A DNA stretch of 64,000 nt, taken from positions 975,501-1,039,500 of the forward strand of contig JAUIRK010000896.1 of assembly GCA_030549495.1 (NCBI GenBank), read 5' to 3'. The position numbers were made by a program, and so were the translations under genes. The stretch comes from Nectonema munidae (lineage: Eukaryota > Nematomorpha > Nectonematoida > Nectonematidae). Positions within the stretch are counted from its first letter, which is position 1. Every line of letters begins with the position of its first letter. Under the pieces are notes generated by a model. The model searched no databases. It worked only from the letters and a program-made list of their open reading frames with translations, and was not told the DNA's origin. This document shows, in pieces, positions 13,037 to 24,989 of the stretch.

Positions 13037-13347
13037 TCAATGGCAATATTCCTCACTTACAAATTTCTGATTGCAAAATTTCCTCTCGGGTAATTTTCCG
13101 CCTGCCAATTTTGCGTGCACGCTTTTATATGTACCTATTTTATCATAAAGATACGTACTATGACTTGGACAGATACGTAGATGTTGAACATAAGTGGGCC
13201 TAGAGGAAAAGTTCACCTGTGAAACTTGGGGGACGTCTCGTCCTAGAGTTGTTCTCATTCAAAATTCTTTGTTTATTTCGACCTGTAGTGAGCGTTGAGA
13301 AAGGAATCTGTAAACTCCCTTGACGATGAATGATGGCACAAACATGC
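13037..13347 (-). pseudogene. LINE reverse-transcriptase relic, downstream half
   Basis: On the minus strand, immediately left of the Tigger insertion, the conceptual sequence gives FTDSFLN, then DVPQVSQ in one frame and LGPLMFNIYVS in another. These match the GVPQG and LGPLLFNIYI blocks of Jockey/CR1-like LINE reverse transcriptases. It continues, in order and orientation, the RT relic at 15815-16302. There is at least one frameshift and several stops; the YADD block was not found. Before Tigger inserted, the two halves were one truncated LINE. Confidence 0.65.
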
Positions 13348-13349
13348 TA

Positions 13350-15812
13350 CAGTAGTGCCCACTTAATATCATACCGTTTTATAGAATATCCCGTTTATTG
13401 TCATAAAATATTGAAATCCCAAACCATTTCCTATACAAAACATAGAAATTTGCTCGTTTAATGTCATAGATATTCCCGTTTATTGTCATAGAAAATTAGC
13501 CAAAATTAATTTTTAGAATAACATTTTGCAGGATTATCGCGCCGATACACGCATTTTTTCAACTTGAACTCCTATCTTATCACTAAACCAACAGTAATGC
13601 ACCAATAAGTTACATCAAAGTCTAATCCCTTAATTAACCATGACCATGACGATGTTATCGATAAGCATCACCATGATGAGTGTTCGCGCATGGTCGCACT
13701 TTCCCGTTAAAAATCATTTGGTGAGACTTCTGACAGGTTAATGCGTCGATAAATCACATGTGATCACGAAGCTTCGCACATGCACCCACGCACGCATAGC
13801 AACACACACACTGCACACACACACACAGTTGCACACACAGGTCTTGAAAGGATGCATCCTTTTGATCTTAAATAAACTTCCCAATCAAAACAACATTTGC
13901 CGATCTGCTCTATTGTTACGGACACTGTGCTAAGCTATTCTTCAGTTCTTCAGTTTTTAATCATGAGTGCTAAACGTAAGCGAAATGACTTGTCCCTTGC
14001 CCAGAAGCTGGAGATCATAAAGTGGTCATCTAGCCAATCACAAACTCAATTGTCCAAAACGTATGGTGTTTCACAGTCCACCATTTCAAAATTCTCAGCA
14101 AGAAGTCCCAGATCCTGCAAGATGCTGAGCAGAACAAGAACGCAACCGCATGCGCATGCGGACTGGCAAGGCAGCTGACGTCGAGACGGCCCTTTACACC
14201 TGGTTCGTGGATGCCCGTACCCATGGCTGTCCCATCACCACTGCAGTCCTGGAGGAGAAGGCCAACCAGCTCGCTGCCAACCTAGGAAAGGACGATTTCA
14301 AGGCAACCAATGGCTGGATCTGCCGTTGGAAGGACCGTTTCTCGATCAAATATAAAAAGGCACATGGGGAGAAAAGTGATGCTGACATCCCAGCTGCAGA
14401 CACATGGCTTTCAACTGTGCTGCCCGAGCTGCTTGAGAAGTATGAACCCTGTGACGTCTACAACGCAGATGAGACGGGAATCTACTTCTGTGCCCTACCT
14501 GACGGCACATTGGCAGATGCAGCAAAGAAGCTGAGCGGCAGCAAGAAGGTCAAGGAGCGTCTCACCGCCCTCGTCACTGCCAACATGGACGGCAGTGACA
14601 AGCGTCCTCTACTGGTGGTTGGCAAAAGTGCCAAGCCCAGGTGCTTTAGAGGAGTCCCCCAGCTTCCAGTCCCATACATGAACAATAAAAACGCATGGAT
14701 GACTGGCAACCTGTTTCGAGACTGGCTAAGAGACTTTGAACGTAACATGGCCAGGCAGGGGCGGCACATTGCCCTTGTCCTCGACAACTGCTCGGCTCAC
14801 CCCAAGGATGCAGCAGATGACCTTCCGCCCAATACGACCTCCATCATGCAGCCATGTGACATGGGGATCATCCGAAACCTGAAGGCACTCTACAGGAAGA
14901 AGGTGGTCAGAAGATTGTTGCATACATCGACGCAGGTGAAGCTGAGCTCTCTGCCAGCACCTTCGCCCGCAAGTTTACAGTCCTGGATGCTGTTGAAAGT
15001 GACATGGCAGGATGTAAAACAGTCCAGTGTGGCAAACTGCTTTGCCCATGCCGGCTTTCGCATCCCCTCTGCTCCAGATGCTCCCACTGCAGACCACCAG
15101 GACCAGGCACCAGATGGGATGACAACAGAAGAGTTCCAGGCCTACGTGGACGTGGATTTCCAGACTGAGTGCCATGGGGTCTTGACAGATGACGACATCT
15201 GTGACACAGTACGCCAGCCAGATGTCTGCCCCACTGCTGACAGTGACGATGAGTCAGATGAACTACCTCCACCACCAAAGGCCCATGTTGCCCTCGACGG
15301 CCTGTCATCTGTGCGTGCCTATCTGGAAGCCATCGGCCACGATCTCACCACCTTCTACACTCTGGAAAGTGAGCTGCAAACGGCGGTTGCAACATTCTGC
15401 CAAACAGACTTTTTTTTAATCTAAATAGACAATTCGCAGATCCACAGCTTCAAATGAAAAAAAAACTTACCTGATGAATTGTTTAGGCCTACTTGTCAAT
15501 GCGTGTGTATATATTTTTTATTTGTACATTTTAATAAATAATGTATGAAAAAATTGATACTAAATAAATTTTTTATTCTTTTATTTGTATATTGTGATAA
15601 TAATGTCTGAAAAATGTAATAAATACTTGTTTTAATTGTTAACCATCGTGTTGCCACTTATCAGTGTTGGACCCTACATGTATAACCACGCACAGTTAAA
15701 TCGTTATAACCACCATAATCATGAAAATAGCTAAGCCCGGATATTAGAATATCCCGGATTATGTCATAATTTATTCATACACGGAGGGTATGACAATAAG
15801 CGGGCTCCACTG
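13350..15812 (+). mobile_element. Tigger/pogo-type DNA transposon with intact ends
   Basis: The terminal inverted repeats begin CAGTAGTGCCCACTTAAT at 13350 on the plus strand and CAGTGGAGCCCGCTTATT when read inward from 15812. Both continue with repeated (C)GTTTATTGTCATA-type words. A TA dinucleotide flanks each end (13348-13349 and 15813-15814), the target duplication of the Tc1/mariner-pogo superfamily. Total length is 2463 bp. A CA-rich microsatellite lies at 13795-13845. The transposase region is conspicuously GC-rich against AT-rich surroundings. The element sits inside a LINE relic whose RT motifs continue on both sides. Confidence 0.93.
13963..15420 (+). pseudogene. Tigger/pogo transposase (CENPB-type HTH + DDE_1), broken
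   Basis: The ATG at 13963 starts MSAKRKRNDLSLAQKLEII, a pipsqueak/CENPB-type helix-turn-helix (QLSKTYGVSQSTISK). A CENPB-type second DNA-binding domain follows (ANQLAANLG to WICRWKDRFSIKYKK), then the DDE_1 catalytic domain. The catalytic aspartates are visible: NADETGI (codon 14468), LVLDNCSAH (14783) and QPCDMGIIRN (14858). The protein is inactivated. The frame shifts near 14090 and near 14142 within the N-terminal linker, and again near 14917 and near 15000, between which the family sequence AYIDAGEAELSASTFARKF sits in another frame. The segment between SAHPKD and LPPNTT looks 7-10 codons short, leaving 25 residues between the last two aspartates. The acidic tail (DSDDESDELPPPP) is normal for the family. 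The coding part is GC-rich, unlike the rest of the window. Confidence 0.9.
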
Positions 15813-15814
15813 TA

Positions 15815-16302
15815 CTAAGTTTGAACAGCAAACCTTCGTGCCAGACTGTATCGAAAGCTTTCTCAATGTCGTAAGATATCGATGCCTACTTAGAGGCCAC
15901 CATTTAGCTTTTCGTAATGTCATGACGCAAAGTAAGTGAAGCTTGATTTGTTGGCAGTCCTTTTTTGAAGCCAAACTGTTCGTCTCGGATAATTGCATGT
16001 TCCTTGCACCAGGCATCGAGCACTCCAGGTATTAATTTGTCATACACTTTGCACAGACAAGGGAGAAGACTGATATGCCCTAGGTCACTAGCTTTGCGGA
16101 TCTTCTTGCAAACATTAGGCACACAAATAAGTATAGCTCTCTCATAGCAGTCTCGGTAGAACCCAACTTTTATAAGAGAGTTTTCCATTGCCAGCAAGAC
16201 GTCCCTAAACTTGATTGTTGATGAAAAGGTTGCTAACTTCATCCCATCCAACCGCCCTCCTAGCTTGAAGCTTTTCAATGATTTGAAGTTAATGTTATGC
16301 AT
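15815..16302 (-). pseudogene. LINE reverse-transcriptase relic, upstream half
   Basis: The minus-strand frame from about 16302 reads FRDVLLAMENSLIKVGFY, then KASDLGHISLLPCLCKVYDK, then DEQFGFKKGLPTNQASL. After a short stop-containing stretch it reads DIEKAFDTVWHEGLLFKL. These are the early reverse-transcriptase blocks of a Jockey/CR1-like LINE (ISLLP, QFGF, D-x-x-K-AFD). The F/Y-x-DD active-site block would be downstream. The sequence stops at the Tigger right end and resumes at 13347 on the other side of that element. No endonuclease domain or poly-A tail is visible, so it is a 5'-truncated, decayed copy. Confidence 0.85.
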
Positions 16303-16602
16303 TTAAGCATTTCAACAACATTAACATGCAGTATTCATTACCTATGTATAGCTTAACAAAATACCATTGTGATCAAATAGAGAAAGTCTATTTTCTAAAT
16401 GGGACTAAGATTATTCAAAAATGATAAAATAAATCTCAGCATAAATTGATTAGAAGTAAATGGTAACCGCAATTTAAATCTAGTATGGATAAAAATTTTT
16501 TAAAATATTAGAAAAATTTTTTGACGTTAAATCACCTATGAAAACTAAAATTTATTGACATCTGAAATATTTGGAATGAATTAAAGACCAAAAGTTGGTT
16601 TA
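16303..16602. other. Gene-free stretch
   Basis: AT-rich sequence between the LINE relic and a SINE. No homology to the rest of the LINE could be seen, and no other feature was recognised. Confidence 0.4.
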
Positions 16603-16780
16603 TCGGGCGTGAGTAAGGTTGCGTTTTATATAGGGGCGTGAGTAAGGTTGGTTAGATACTGGGTTTCGATAACTCAAGGTCTTGGGTTCGATCCTACCTC
16701 AAGCTTACTTTCTTTATAGTTCGATACAAGCAGCGCAATTGTGCCTTTTCGATGAAAACACCTCACGAAACCTTTATAAA
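16603..16780 (+). mobile_element. tRNA-derived SINE, subfamily 1, with duplicated 5' end
   Basis: The head is GGGCGTGAGTAAGGTTGG with an A-box-like start at about 16634. The B box GGGTTCGATCC is at 16684-16694. The body contains AGTTCGATACAAGCAGCGCA, and the tail GATGAAAACACCTCACG is followed by an AT-rich end. A partial extra head (gggcgtgagtaaggttgcg) directly precedes it at 16603-16621. Relatives lie at 18833 (+) and 38050 (-). Confidence 0.8.
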
Positions 16781-18832
16781 ATAAATTAAGACAATACAAA
16801 AGACTGATGAGAATTTAGTAGCCGAAACCGGTCTTCACAGTGCATGCGGTTAGTGATGATGATCAAATACAAGAGAACAACTTACTACTAATTGCCATTA
16901 AGAAAATTATTTAGCAAATAAATCTTACCAGTAGAATGTATTTTGAATTTCATATATTTTAAATTGATAGACAGCCTTGGTTGCCTTTTAGACAGGTTTG
17001 TTTATTTTTTATTGAAAATAAACGACACCTTCGCAATCAATAATTTAGTAGGTTTTTTCTCGAGAATTTGGTAAAAATAGTAAATATTTTAGAAAAAACA
17101 GATGTTTGAGGTTAAAGACCCTTCTCGGTTACTTAAGAATCAAAAATATGAAGAATAGAGTTAGGGTTTGAAAAAAATTTTCTAAACTAACTTTTTAAAA
17201 AAAAATTGAAAAAACATTTTAATCTAAAAACAAAAAGTACAAACTTGTGAAAATATGCAAACTTAAAGTTAACAAAGACGAAATTAAAGTAAAGATGCTA
17301 CATAAAAATACGTCATTCAATGCTATACCAATAGTACATGCATAGGAACTGTATGCATGCATACAAATCTTCATTTATGGAATAAATTTGCAATCCTACG
17401 AAAGTACAAAATATTGAAGCATAAATGATAATAATAATTAATTGCATTAAAAAGTGGAAAGGTGTTGGATTCTCCCATCGCCTTCCCAGCTCGCCAAATA
17501 CTTACTTTCTCCTAAATACAAATAAAATTTTTGCAGCAACTTCAAGTTATCCCACGGAAAATAGGTTTTTAAAATAAATTATTCACCTCAATGCTGTGAA
17601 GTGGTAAATTTGTGTGTACGTCAGAGTTTTACGTGACTTCGAAACATATCTGTCTTCTATGCATAATGAATATGCACGCGGAGAAAGACTAATTAACATA
17701 TATGAGGAGCGAATAAGGTGAAGTCAGCCTGCCAGTATAAAATGCGGAGTGTTTCTAGAAATCACACACAAAAAAGGTAACTAACTTTAAATTTCTCTCT
17801 AAACTGCAAACACGCTCAAAGCTATTTATCTATGTAGGGATGCAAAATAATTTTTTGCGTTTATTTCATAGATATGAAAAGCCAAAACCCTAAAGTAGAG
17901 ATAGAAACTAGGATAAATGCCTGCGTACAATTTTTTTTCCAACCAATGATTAATTTTGGCCTAAATTTTTAATGTATGATCGAATCGTTTTTATCAATTT
18001 AACAATTAAAAAATCAATTATAAGCTAATCGATACAATCGATCAGTGTTTCTCGTACTATGGCCTCTTCTCCTAGGTGAGGAAACTTGGGAAATTCATCT
18101 CGCGCAAAAATATAAGAACAGTCCTTTTCCAATATTATTTAAAATACAGTTACAAATATGGCCAATTCTTAGTAAAAATGGTTGACATTTGGTATTCAAG
18201 TAAGAATTTGGCATGGTGTTTTTTATCAAGTAAAGGACGGGATGTTTAAGGGAGTTGCTAAAAAGGGTTTTTTGTGGAAAAAAGTTTGGAAACCACTAAA
18301 ATAGATCAAATTTCACAAAACATATGGAGTTTGCTTCCAGAGACGGGTTATCCTAAATTCACAACACTATTAAATATTTATTAAACGGTGATTATTTTTT
18401 AAAAATATTTTTATGCAAACATAAAAGTAAATTAAATGAATGAATTAGCTAATTATATTTGTGAAGAACATATGTTAGCTTGTGCTTTGGTACGATTGAT
18501 CCTACGATAATTGGTTTAATACCAATTGGTCCAATGCGAATTTGTCTAATAGGCCAATTGTTCAAAATAGATTAGATCTAAAAAACTGATTCGCCTAATA
18601 GAGATATTGGTTAAATGTCGAATAGCCTAGATATAAATAAACCAATTCCTCCAAAAATATTAGGTTACAAATTTTAGAAAAAAAATACTTGAAAAATAAT
18701 TTTAATATATTAATCGTAAACAAAAAGTCTGGCATTACTAATCCTATTTTAGACTGGTTGATTTTAGACCAGTTTTTTATTCGGTCAAATGGTATTAGAC
18801 CAGTGGGCTGGGTTCGATATATAAAAAACTTG
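16781..18832. other. Gene-free stretch with degenerate short-word repeats
   Basis: There is no coding region. From about 18485 to 18680 the sequence repeats degenerate words built on 'caattggtctaatg' and its reverse complement (for example ttggtttaataccaattggt, gtctaataggccaattgtt, cgcctaatagag). A second patch at 18755-18808 has gactggttgattttagacca and ggtattagaccag. These partly self-complementary words recall the arms of the foldback elements further right, but no ends were found. Confidence 0.45.
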
Positions 18833-18975
18833 AGGGGCGTGAGTAAGGTGATTGAGATGCTGGCTTTCGATAACTCACGGTCTTGGGCTCAATGCCTCAT
18901 CAAGCCTACTCTCTCATAGTTCGATACAAGTGGTGTTGCCTTCTTTATGAAAACACATAACGGTACCTTTACCTT
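18833..18975 (+). mobile_element. tRNA-derived SINE, subfamily 1
   Basis: It starts GGGGCGTGAGTAAGGTGATT and contains the block GATAACTCACGGTCTTGGG. The B box is degraded (GGGCTCAATGCC). The subfamily-1 body follows (AGTTCGATACAAGTGGTGTT), and the tail is ATGAAAACACATAACGGTACC. It is older than the copy at 16634, judging by the degraded B box. Confidence 0.75.
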
Positions 18976-21900
18976 AAACTTTTTTATAAAAAACTTGATA
19001 TTTTAATTTTACCAATATTTAATTATTGAATGTTTATTAGTTAATTAAAAAGTAAACAAATGCTTATGAATACAATTATCAAAATGGCGGGAAAATCTGA
19101 AAAAAATCTTTAAAAAACATTACACTCAAAATACGTCATTCAACAAAAATCTATCTATAGCTAAAATTTTATATTGATCGGAAGTATAGTCGAAGTAGCA
19201 ATAACAAATCATAAATACCAAATCATCAACTTGCAAGAATGTAGCTAAATTTATAAGTAAAAAGTTTATTACATACTTGTAAAGTGCGACTCGCTGACCA
19301 TATCTCTGTGGGAAGGGCTTCTTCAAGGAGGTTTGTTTAACAAATTTTTGAAAAAAAGTGCATTCTAACTACTTGATGAGTTGAAGGGCTTAGTGGACTT
19401 GATAAGAAAAATCTTGGCTTCGAATCCAGAGTTGTACGTTCTTGCTCATCATCTGACAAGGGAAGAAGACGGGCATTAAACTTTAGCCATCCTCAAGGTT
19501 ATTCAGTGTGCGTGGTGCAGTTGAAAAGAAGGGTCAAACGTTGTAAACCAAACTTCTGAATTGCACTTCCTTAAACCCGGCATATGTTGCAGTGTTGCTT
19601 ATTAAAAGGTCGCTGTCTAGAATAGTGTTAGCTTTCTGTACATTAAACTCCTGCATGATCAACATTTTTGTACCCACACACGGAAAATAAATTATATAAG
19701 TACCAGCGAGTTAATTTTTTACCAGCATAACTTCAGAAGTACATTTTCGCCTAAACTGACTTTTGAACTCATGAACAATTAACGGGAGTGATCATTAGGC
19801 CAGCAAAACATTAATTGTATTATGTTTCCGAATGGGCGGAATCTATGGGTTAAACATCTGGCTCCCACTTGAAGCACTTAAAACTCCGACTCCAAGCACA
19901 CGTTAGTAAACATTCATTCATATTCACATTTTTTACTCTGGCTCCTAATTGCCTCTAAAAACAGACGACGACTCTTCTTTTCTCAAAATCTCCAGCTCGA
20001 ACTCAAATCTTTTCAGAAAGATTTATAAGTTTTAAGTAAAATTATTTTTTGTATATAATATTACTCGATACTATCTGAAGTGACTATCCGTTTTAAAGGT
20101 CTCTTACTTTTGATTCGTCACATTTCATATTTTATTTTAAAAATGTATTGATTTGTTAAACAATAAAATTTCAAAGCTATATATTTTTCATCTTTAATTC
20201 ATAAATATAACAGAGTTAACACCATTTTGAACTTCCCATAAAAACATTAAAACATTCTTTTACGCTAACAACAATGTGCTTGTGGCCCCGGTAAAGCCTT
20301 TTAGATGATAGATAACCATCAAACTTAGAATAATGAAGAAATCGAATCGACAGTGGTATTCTACTACTTTAAATTAATAAGTTAATTAAGTACAAAAAAG
20401 TTTTATTTATCTTTATAGGTTAGTGAGTGTGAGTTTGTGCGATATTCTTCTTTCCATACCTGCGTTTATTTCGCTCTAATGGGCATGACATACTATAACT
20501 AAGGACTATAATAGTAAATGATGCTTATAACGTTTGCGCATTCATCTGTCAATTTGATTGCTGAAAATCTTTTCAAACATTACCCGCAAATCATAGTTCT
20601 TTAACCCACATCCACTCGCCCCGCAAATTTTTTCATGTGGGTGCCCGCATCTCCGAAAGGGCTTGCCCGCATCGCGCAATACCCTAGTGTACATATGCGC
20701 AACCGGGAAAACTGACGAGGAGAAAAGTGCCAAGCGATAAATAGCCATTGTTTCACAGCCCAAAATCTGGAAATTTTTCTTTGCTAATTTTATTATAATT
20801 TTGCAAATATATAAGTCAGGGCTTTAGAGACAATTAATCAGAAATTTTCATAAGAACCTTCCGATACCTCAATCTCGATCCTAAGTTAAGAGTGCTCTAA
20901 CTGTATGCTAAGCTTTATTTGCTCTCCTCTATAAATAAATGAATATGACATTTTCTAACTAAGGGATAATATATTTTTATAGGGGAAAATTTACGCGCGT
21001 TGGTGCAATTTGGCCCGCGGGCGGTGATTTCCTCACCCCTATTTTAGAGTAACCAAAAGGACTAAAAACATTTATTCATATTTTTATTCAGCAAATTTTA
21101 TAGTTGAACATTTATAAATCAATTGAAACGCCAAGTTTTTTTCAAATGTTTATTCACAGAAATTCGTATCTTTCATCAGATAGGAACAGAAGAAATAGGG
21201 GGAGGTTGGAAAAACCCCGACTTTTTTTGGGCAAAACTGTGTTCAACATTTCAATCAAAAGATTATTAGATCTAAATTTTGTATAAACATTTGTATTATA
21301 AAAAGAACGTATTGAATAATTTTAAACAAAAAAAGAAACAATGTTGTTGTTATGTTTTGGTGCGTGCTAGTGTTTAGGTACCGTTTTATAACGGACAAAA
21401 CATACCCGCACTTATCGGACCACTGTCCTTATTTTGGGCATGTAAGGAATGAAGATGTGTCCACAGGAAGACGTTTTATTCCATATGTAATGAACAATAG
21501 AAGTATCAAAATGCATACTAAATAAAATCAATCAAAGTAGGAAAGGAAAAAGAGAAGCCATTTTGGAGACATTATTAGTTAGTAAAAAATGAATGAAGTT
21601 TTACTTTGGTATATGATTGGTAATTGTTCGGATACAGACGACTTCCGCAATCCAATCATACCACGCTTTTATTTGTGCCACGCCATATACACTACAAATG
21701 ACTTACAAACGATGTTTAGGTTACTGTGAGATCAAGATTGTTTTGCTTCAAAAACACAAGGTTAGGGAAAATTAAGTATTATGGGCAAAAAATAGGGAAG
21801 TGTTTAAATTGAGGCTGAAACATTCTTTGTTCTTGTTTCAATCGTAGCGTCCAACTTTTAAATTTGTTTTTCAATTTTAGTTAGTAAATTTTTTTGCCCA

Positions 21901-23105
21901 TTTTTGCGATCTCCATTATTTTCTCTAGTACACGGTGTGTAAAATAATTTCCCAAATTTATAGTATATATCTTATTTGCGAAATAATTTTCACATATTTC
22001 AAGCAAAAATTAAAACTAATTAGTGCAAATTTCGCAATAAAAACTCTACATTCGAGCAATTCTATTAGCTGCTCAATCAAAAAACATCAGTAGCCTACCA
22101 CACGCTCTCTGCTTGGAATACAGCATCAAACTTTCCTATCTCATGTTAACTCTCTCTCGATGTGTATCATTTTGAGAGGTCTCAAGTTTTTTTTACTTCG
22201 CAAGAAGCTTATAAAAAATGTAGGAAACTCATTCTCTTCAAACAAAAGGAATTTTTTCCAATTTTCCCTCACTTTTAATATGAAATAATGAAAGGCGGAT
22301 AAAACTTCAAAAGACATGAGACTAAATTTAGTCTCAAAAAATGGTTTCAGACTTCTGAACTGTTTAGTGTGTGTCTGTGAGAGAGAGAGTATGCTGTTGC
22401 AAAGAGAAAAATGCACATTTGCTTTCGTATTCGATAGGGAAGAGAAAGAAATAATGGTTCACACAATTCCTTGAAATTGGGAAAATGTTTCACGTAGAAA
22501 ATGAGACTTCAAAGAAAATTTTATTAGAGATATGGTGTACTAGAAAATATTTATACTTGCAGCCAAAATCCAGCATTATATATACCTACATACTGAATAC
22601 TTTAGTATAAGATTTGAATGCTGTACATAAACGAGGTAATGTTGAACACTTTAATACTTCGTTAGAGTATCGCAACCATCATTAGATTATATATCAAATG
22701 AAACATGTAGCTAGCTTTATGATAACACACTTTTACAACAATCTCTTCAAATAATAAATATCGAATCGTAAAACCAGTTAAAAACACGAGGTAAAAATCA
22801 TATTTTGAAATGTTGTCTCAAAAGAAAAAATATCAGATTAAATACGAAGGAAAATTTGCCCAATTTATAATTAAAAAAAGAGATTTGCGAAGAAATAAAA
22901 AGTTGTATTTGTATTTTAAAATTTATTAAAATATGTAAGATGTCAGTTAGTTCGTAAGATTTGATTAGTTAGTCAGCTAGGTCGAGTGGGCTAGTTAGAT
23001 TTTAGATAGTTAATGGTGTAGAGCGTACTAATATATTTCTCGGGGTGACACTTTGCCGGTTACCCTATTAACGTTGGGCTAAATTTGCTGCTCAAGTGCT
23101 TTACG
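18976..23105. other. Gene-free stretch
   Basis: No gene was recognised in 4.1 kb. Two GC-richer patches stand out. One, at 20590-20700, has cccgcatctcc and gcccgcatcgcgc words, similar to the CATCCGC patch at 28490-28785. The other, at 20985-21045, has ttggcccgcgggcggtgatt followed by cctcacccctatttt and looks like a decayed hAT terminal region without a partner. Small open frames here have no recognisable signature. A C11 tract closes the interval (23106-23116). Confidence 0.4.
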
Positions 23106-23136
23106 CCCCCCCCCCCCTATTTTTCTCAGAAATTAA

Positions 23137-23830
23137 TAAGTTTTTATAAATATTTTTAAAGTTACACATATATTTCAACTATGCTGAATTAAGTGGTGAT
23201 GTCCATTTTTTTTAAATCAAAATCAAGCAAACCTTTCAAAAACTTGATCTAAATGTGACAGCTCATCTCAAAAAGAAACTTTTTATCTAAATAATTATAT
23301 AAAGTTTTTTACACATATATACCCATTTTCAAGCATGCTGAATTCAGTAGTGATATTCATTTTTTATGAAAATCAATCAAACCTATCAAAAAATTGATTT
23401 ATATATGGCAGCTCATCTCAAAAAAATACTTTTTATCGAAATAAATATATATAGTTTTTTGCACATATATACCCATTTTCAAGCATGCTGAATTCAGTGG
23501 TGATATTCATTTTTTTAATGAAAATCAATCAAACCTGTCAAAAAATTGATTTATCTCAAAAAGAAACATCTTATCCGAATAATTATATAAAGTTTTTTAC
23601 ACACATATACCCATTTTCAAGTAGGCTGTGTTTACTGTTTATATTCCTTTTTTTTTAATAAAAATTAGTCAAACCTGACAAAATAATTTAAATATGACAG
23701 CCCATGTCAAAATTAAAATTTTTATTCTTATAAAAAGTTTTTTATACATTTCAAGTATGTAGAATTTAATGGTGTTGTTCATTTTTTATGAAATCGATAA
23801 AACTTGTCAAAAAAATCGATTAAACCTGTA
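23137..23830. repeat. Satellite-like tandem array 1 (unit about 135-154 bp, five copies)
   Basis: The markers 'agcatgctgaattcag' and 'acacatatatacccattttc' recur with spacings of about 154, 150, 138 and 134 bp. Each unit also contains aatcaatcaaacct(a/g)tcaaa, an attgatttat block and a cagctcatctcaaaaag block. The units have diverged by substitutions and small indels, and the last two copies are the most degraded. No coding frame runs through the array. Confidence 0.85.
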
Positions 23831-24989
23831 AATCAATGTCAAATATATAAACATAAAATAACTTCTACTTGCAGTATTTCTCTGGTAATTTTTTTCTTAA
23901 TTTATTTAATAAACCAACTTTAGGTGTTTAATTCAGTCAAATATTTTATTTGTCAGTAACTTATGTATCTCGATAGGACCTTTATTTTTTTGGCTACAAA
24001 TTCGTTATCGGCTCGTACTCTCTACGTCATATCTTCTATACTTTAGAGTATGTAATTTTGGTATTCATTCTATGATGATCCTTTCTTGATAGCTCTTTTT
24101 TCATTTTAAATTTATTTTCTTCAATGTTTGTTGGAAAATTTTTTTATAAGGATTTATTTATTGAACAGATTTTTTCCTCTCTCAAAGCATTCTGATTAAA
24201 GAATCTTCTTGATGATCTTAGACTTTTTTTTATCAGTATCGTGTATTTTTTTATCAGGCCTGAATATTTGTCAACCAATCTCATTTCAAAGGTTTTTTTC
24301 TGATGAATAATTCGTGATGTTCATTGTTCAATTACAAAAAGATGTTCATGTTTTTCATCTAAAAGATTCTCTCTTTGGCGCAAAATGAAAAAGAAGGACA
24401 AATTCAATTTAAATTAAAAATATCTTGATAGTGACTAAATTCTCACATATTGGCAGCTGTGCAATTTTTGATAAATCTGACCTATTCTAAATTTTCAGAT
24501 TTCCTACCCATCTTAGCTAAATGTTAATTGTAATCCTATATGATAAGCTATAGATTTAAATATTTTTCATTTGTAAAAGAGGAACTTCTTTTTCACAGTC
24601 AACATCTTTTTTGAAGCACCTAATATTAGATCATTACACCACTTCCTAGTTCATTAGAACATGGTAGATCTTTTAGTCAAGATACATATTTTTTAATTAT
24701 TTCTTTTGATCACACGTTCTCTTTTAAATTAGTTTTTAAGTTGCTTCCTTTTCTAATACTAATCTTCAAAAGATTTTATAATACGTTTTGTTTTTTAAAT
24801 AAATATATCATACGATCATTGAAGAAACTATTATAAGCCAAAATATACAAAAAAAGTTTATTTTTACTATATAACTAATAGACAACACTTTTATGAAAAA
24901 ATTTTACCGAAGTGATTTTCAGTCATACATTACTAAATAAATTGCCATTTCCAGATATTTGTTAACCGTATTAGCCATTATGGAGTACA
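23831..24989. other. Gene-free stretch between two tandem arrays
   Basis: AT-rich sequence with T-rich runs. No gene, repeat end or RNA feature was recognised. Confidence 0.4.

Noticed and set aside
20985-21045. Possible hAT terminal region with gcccgcgggc and cctcacccct words
   Set aside because: No opposite end, target duplication or transposase was found nearby, so it is only mentioned in the interval description.
22141-22416. 91-codon minus-strand frame
   Set aside because: Phe- and Lys-rich low-complexity product without relatives; expected by chance in AT-rich DNA.
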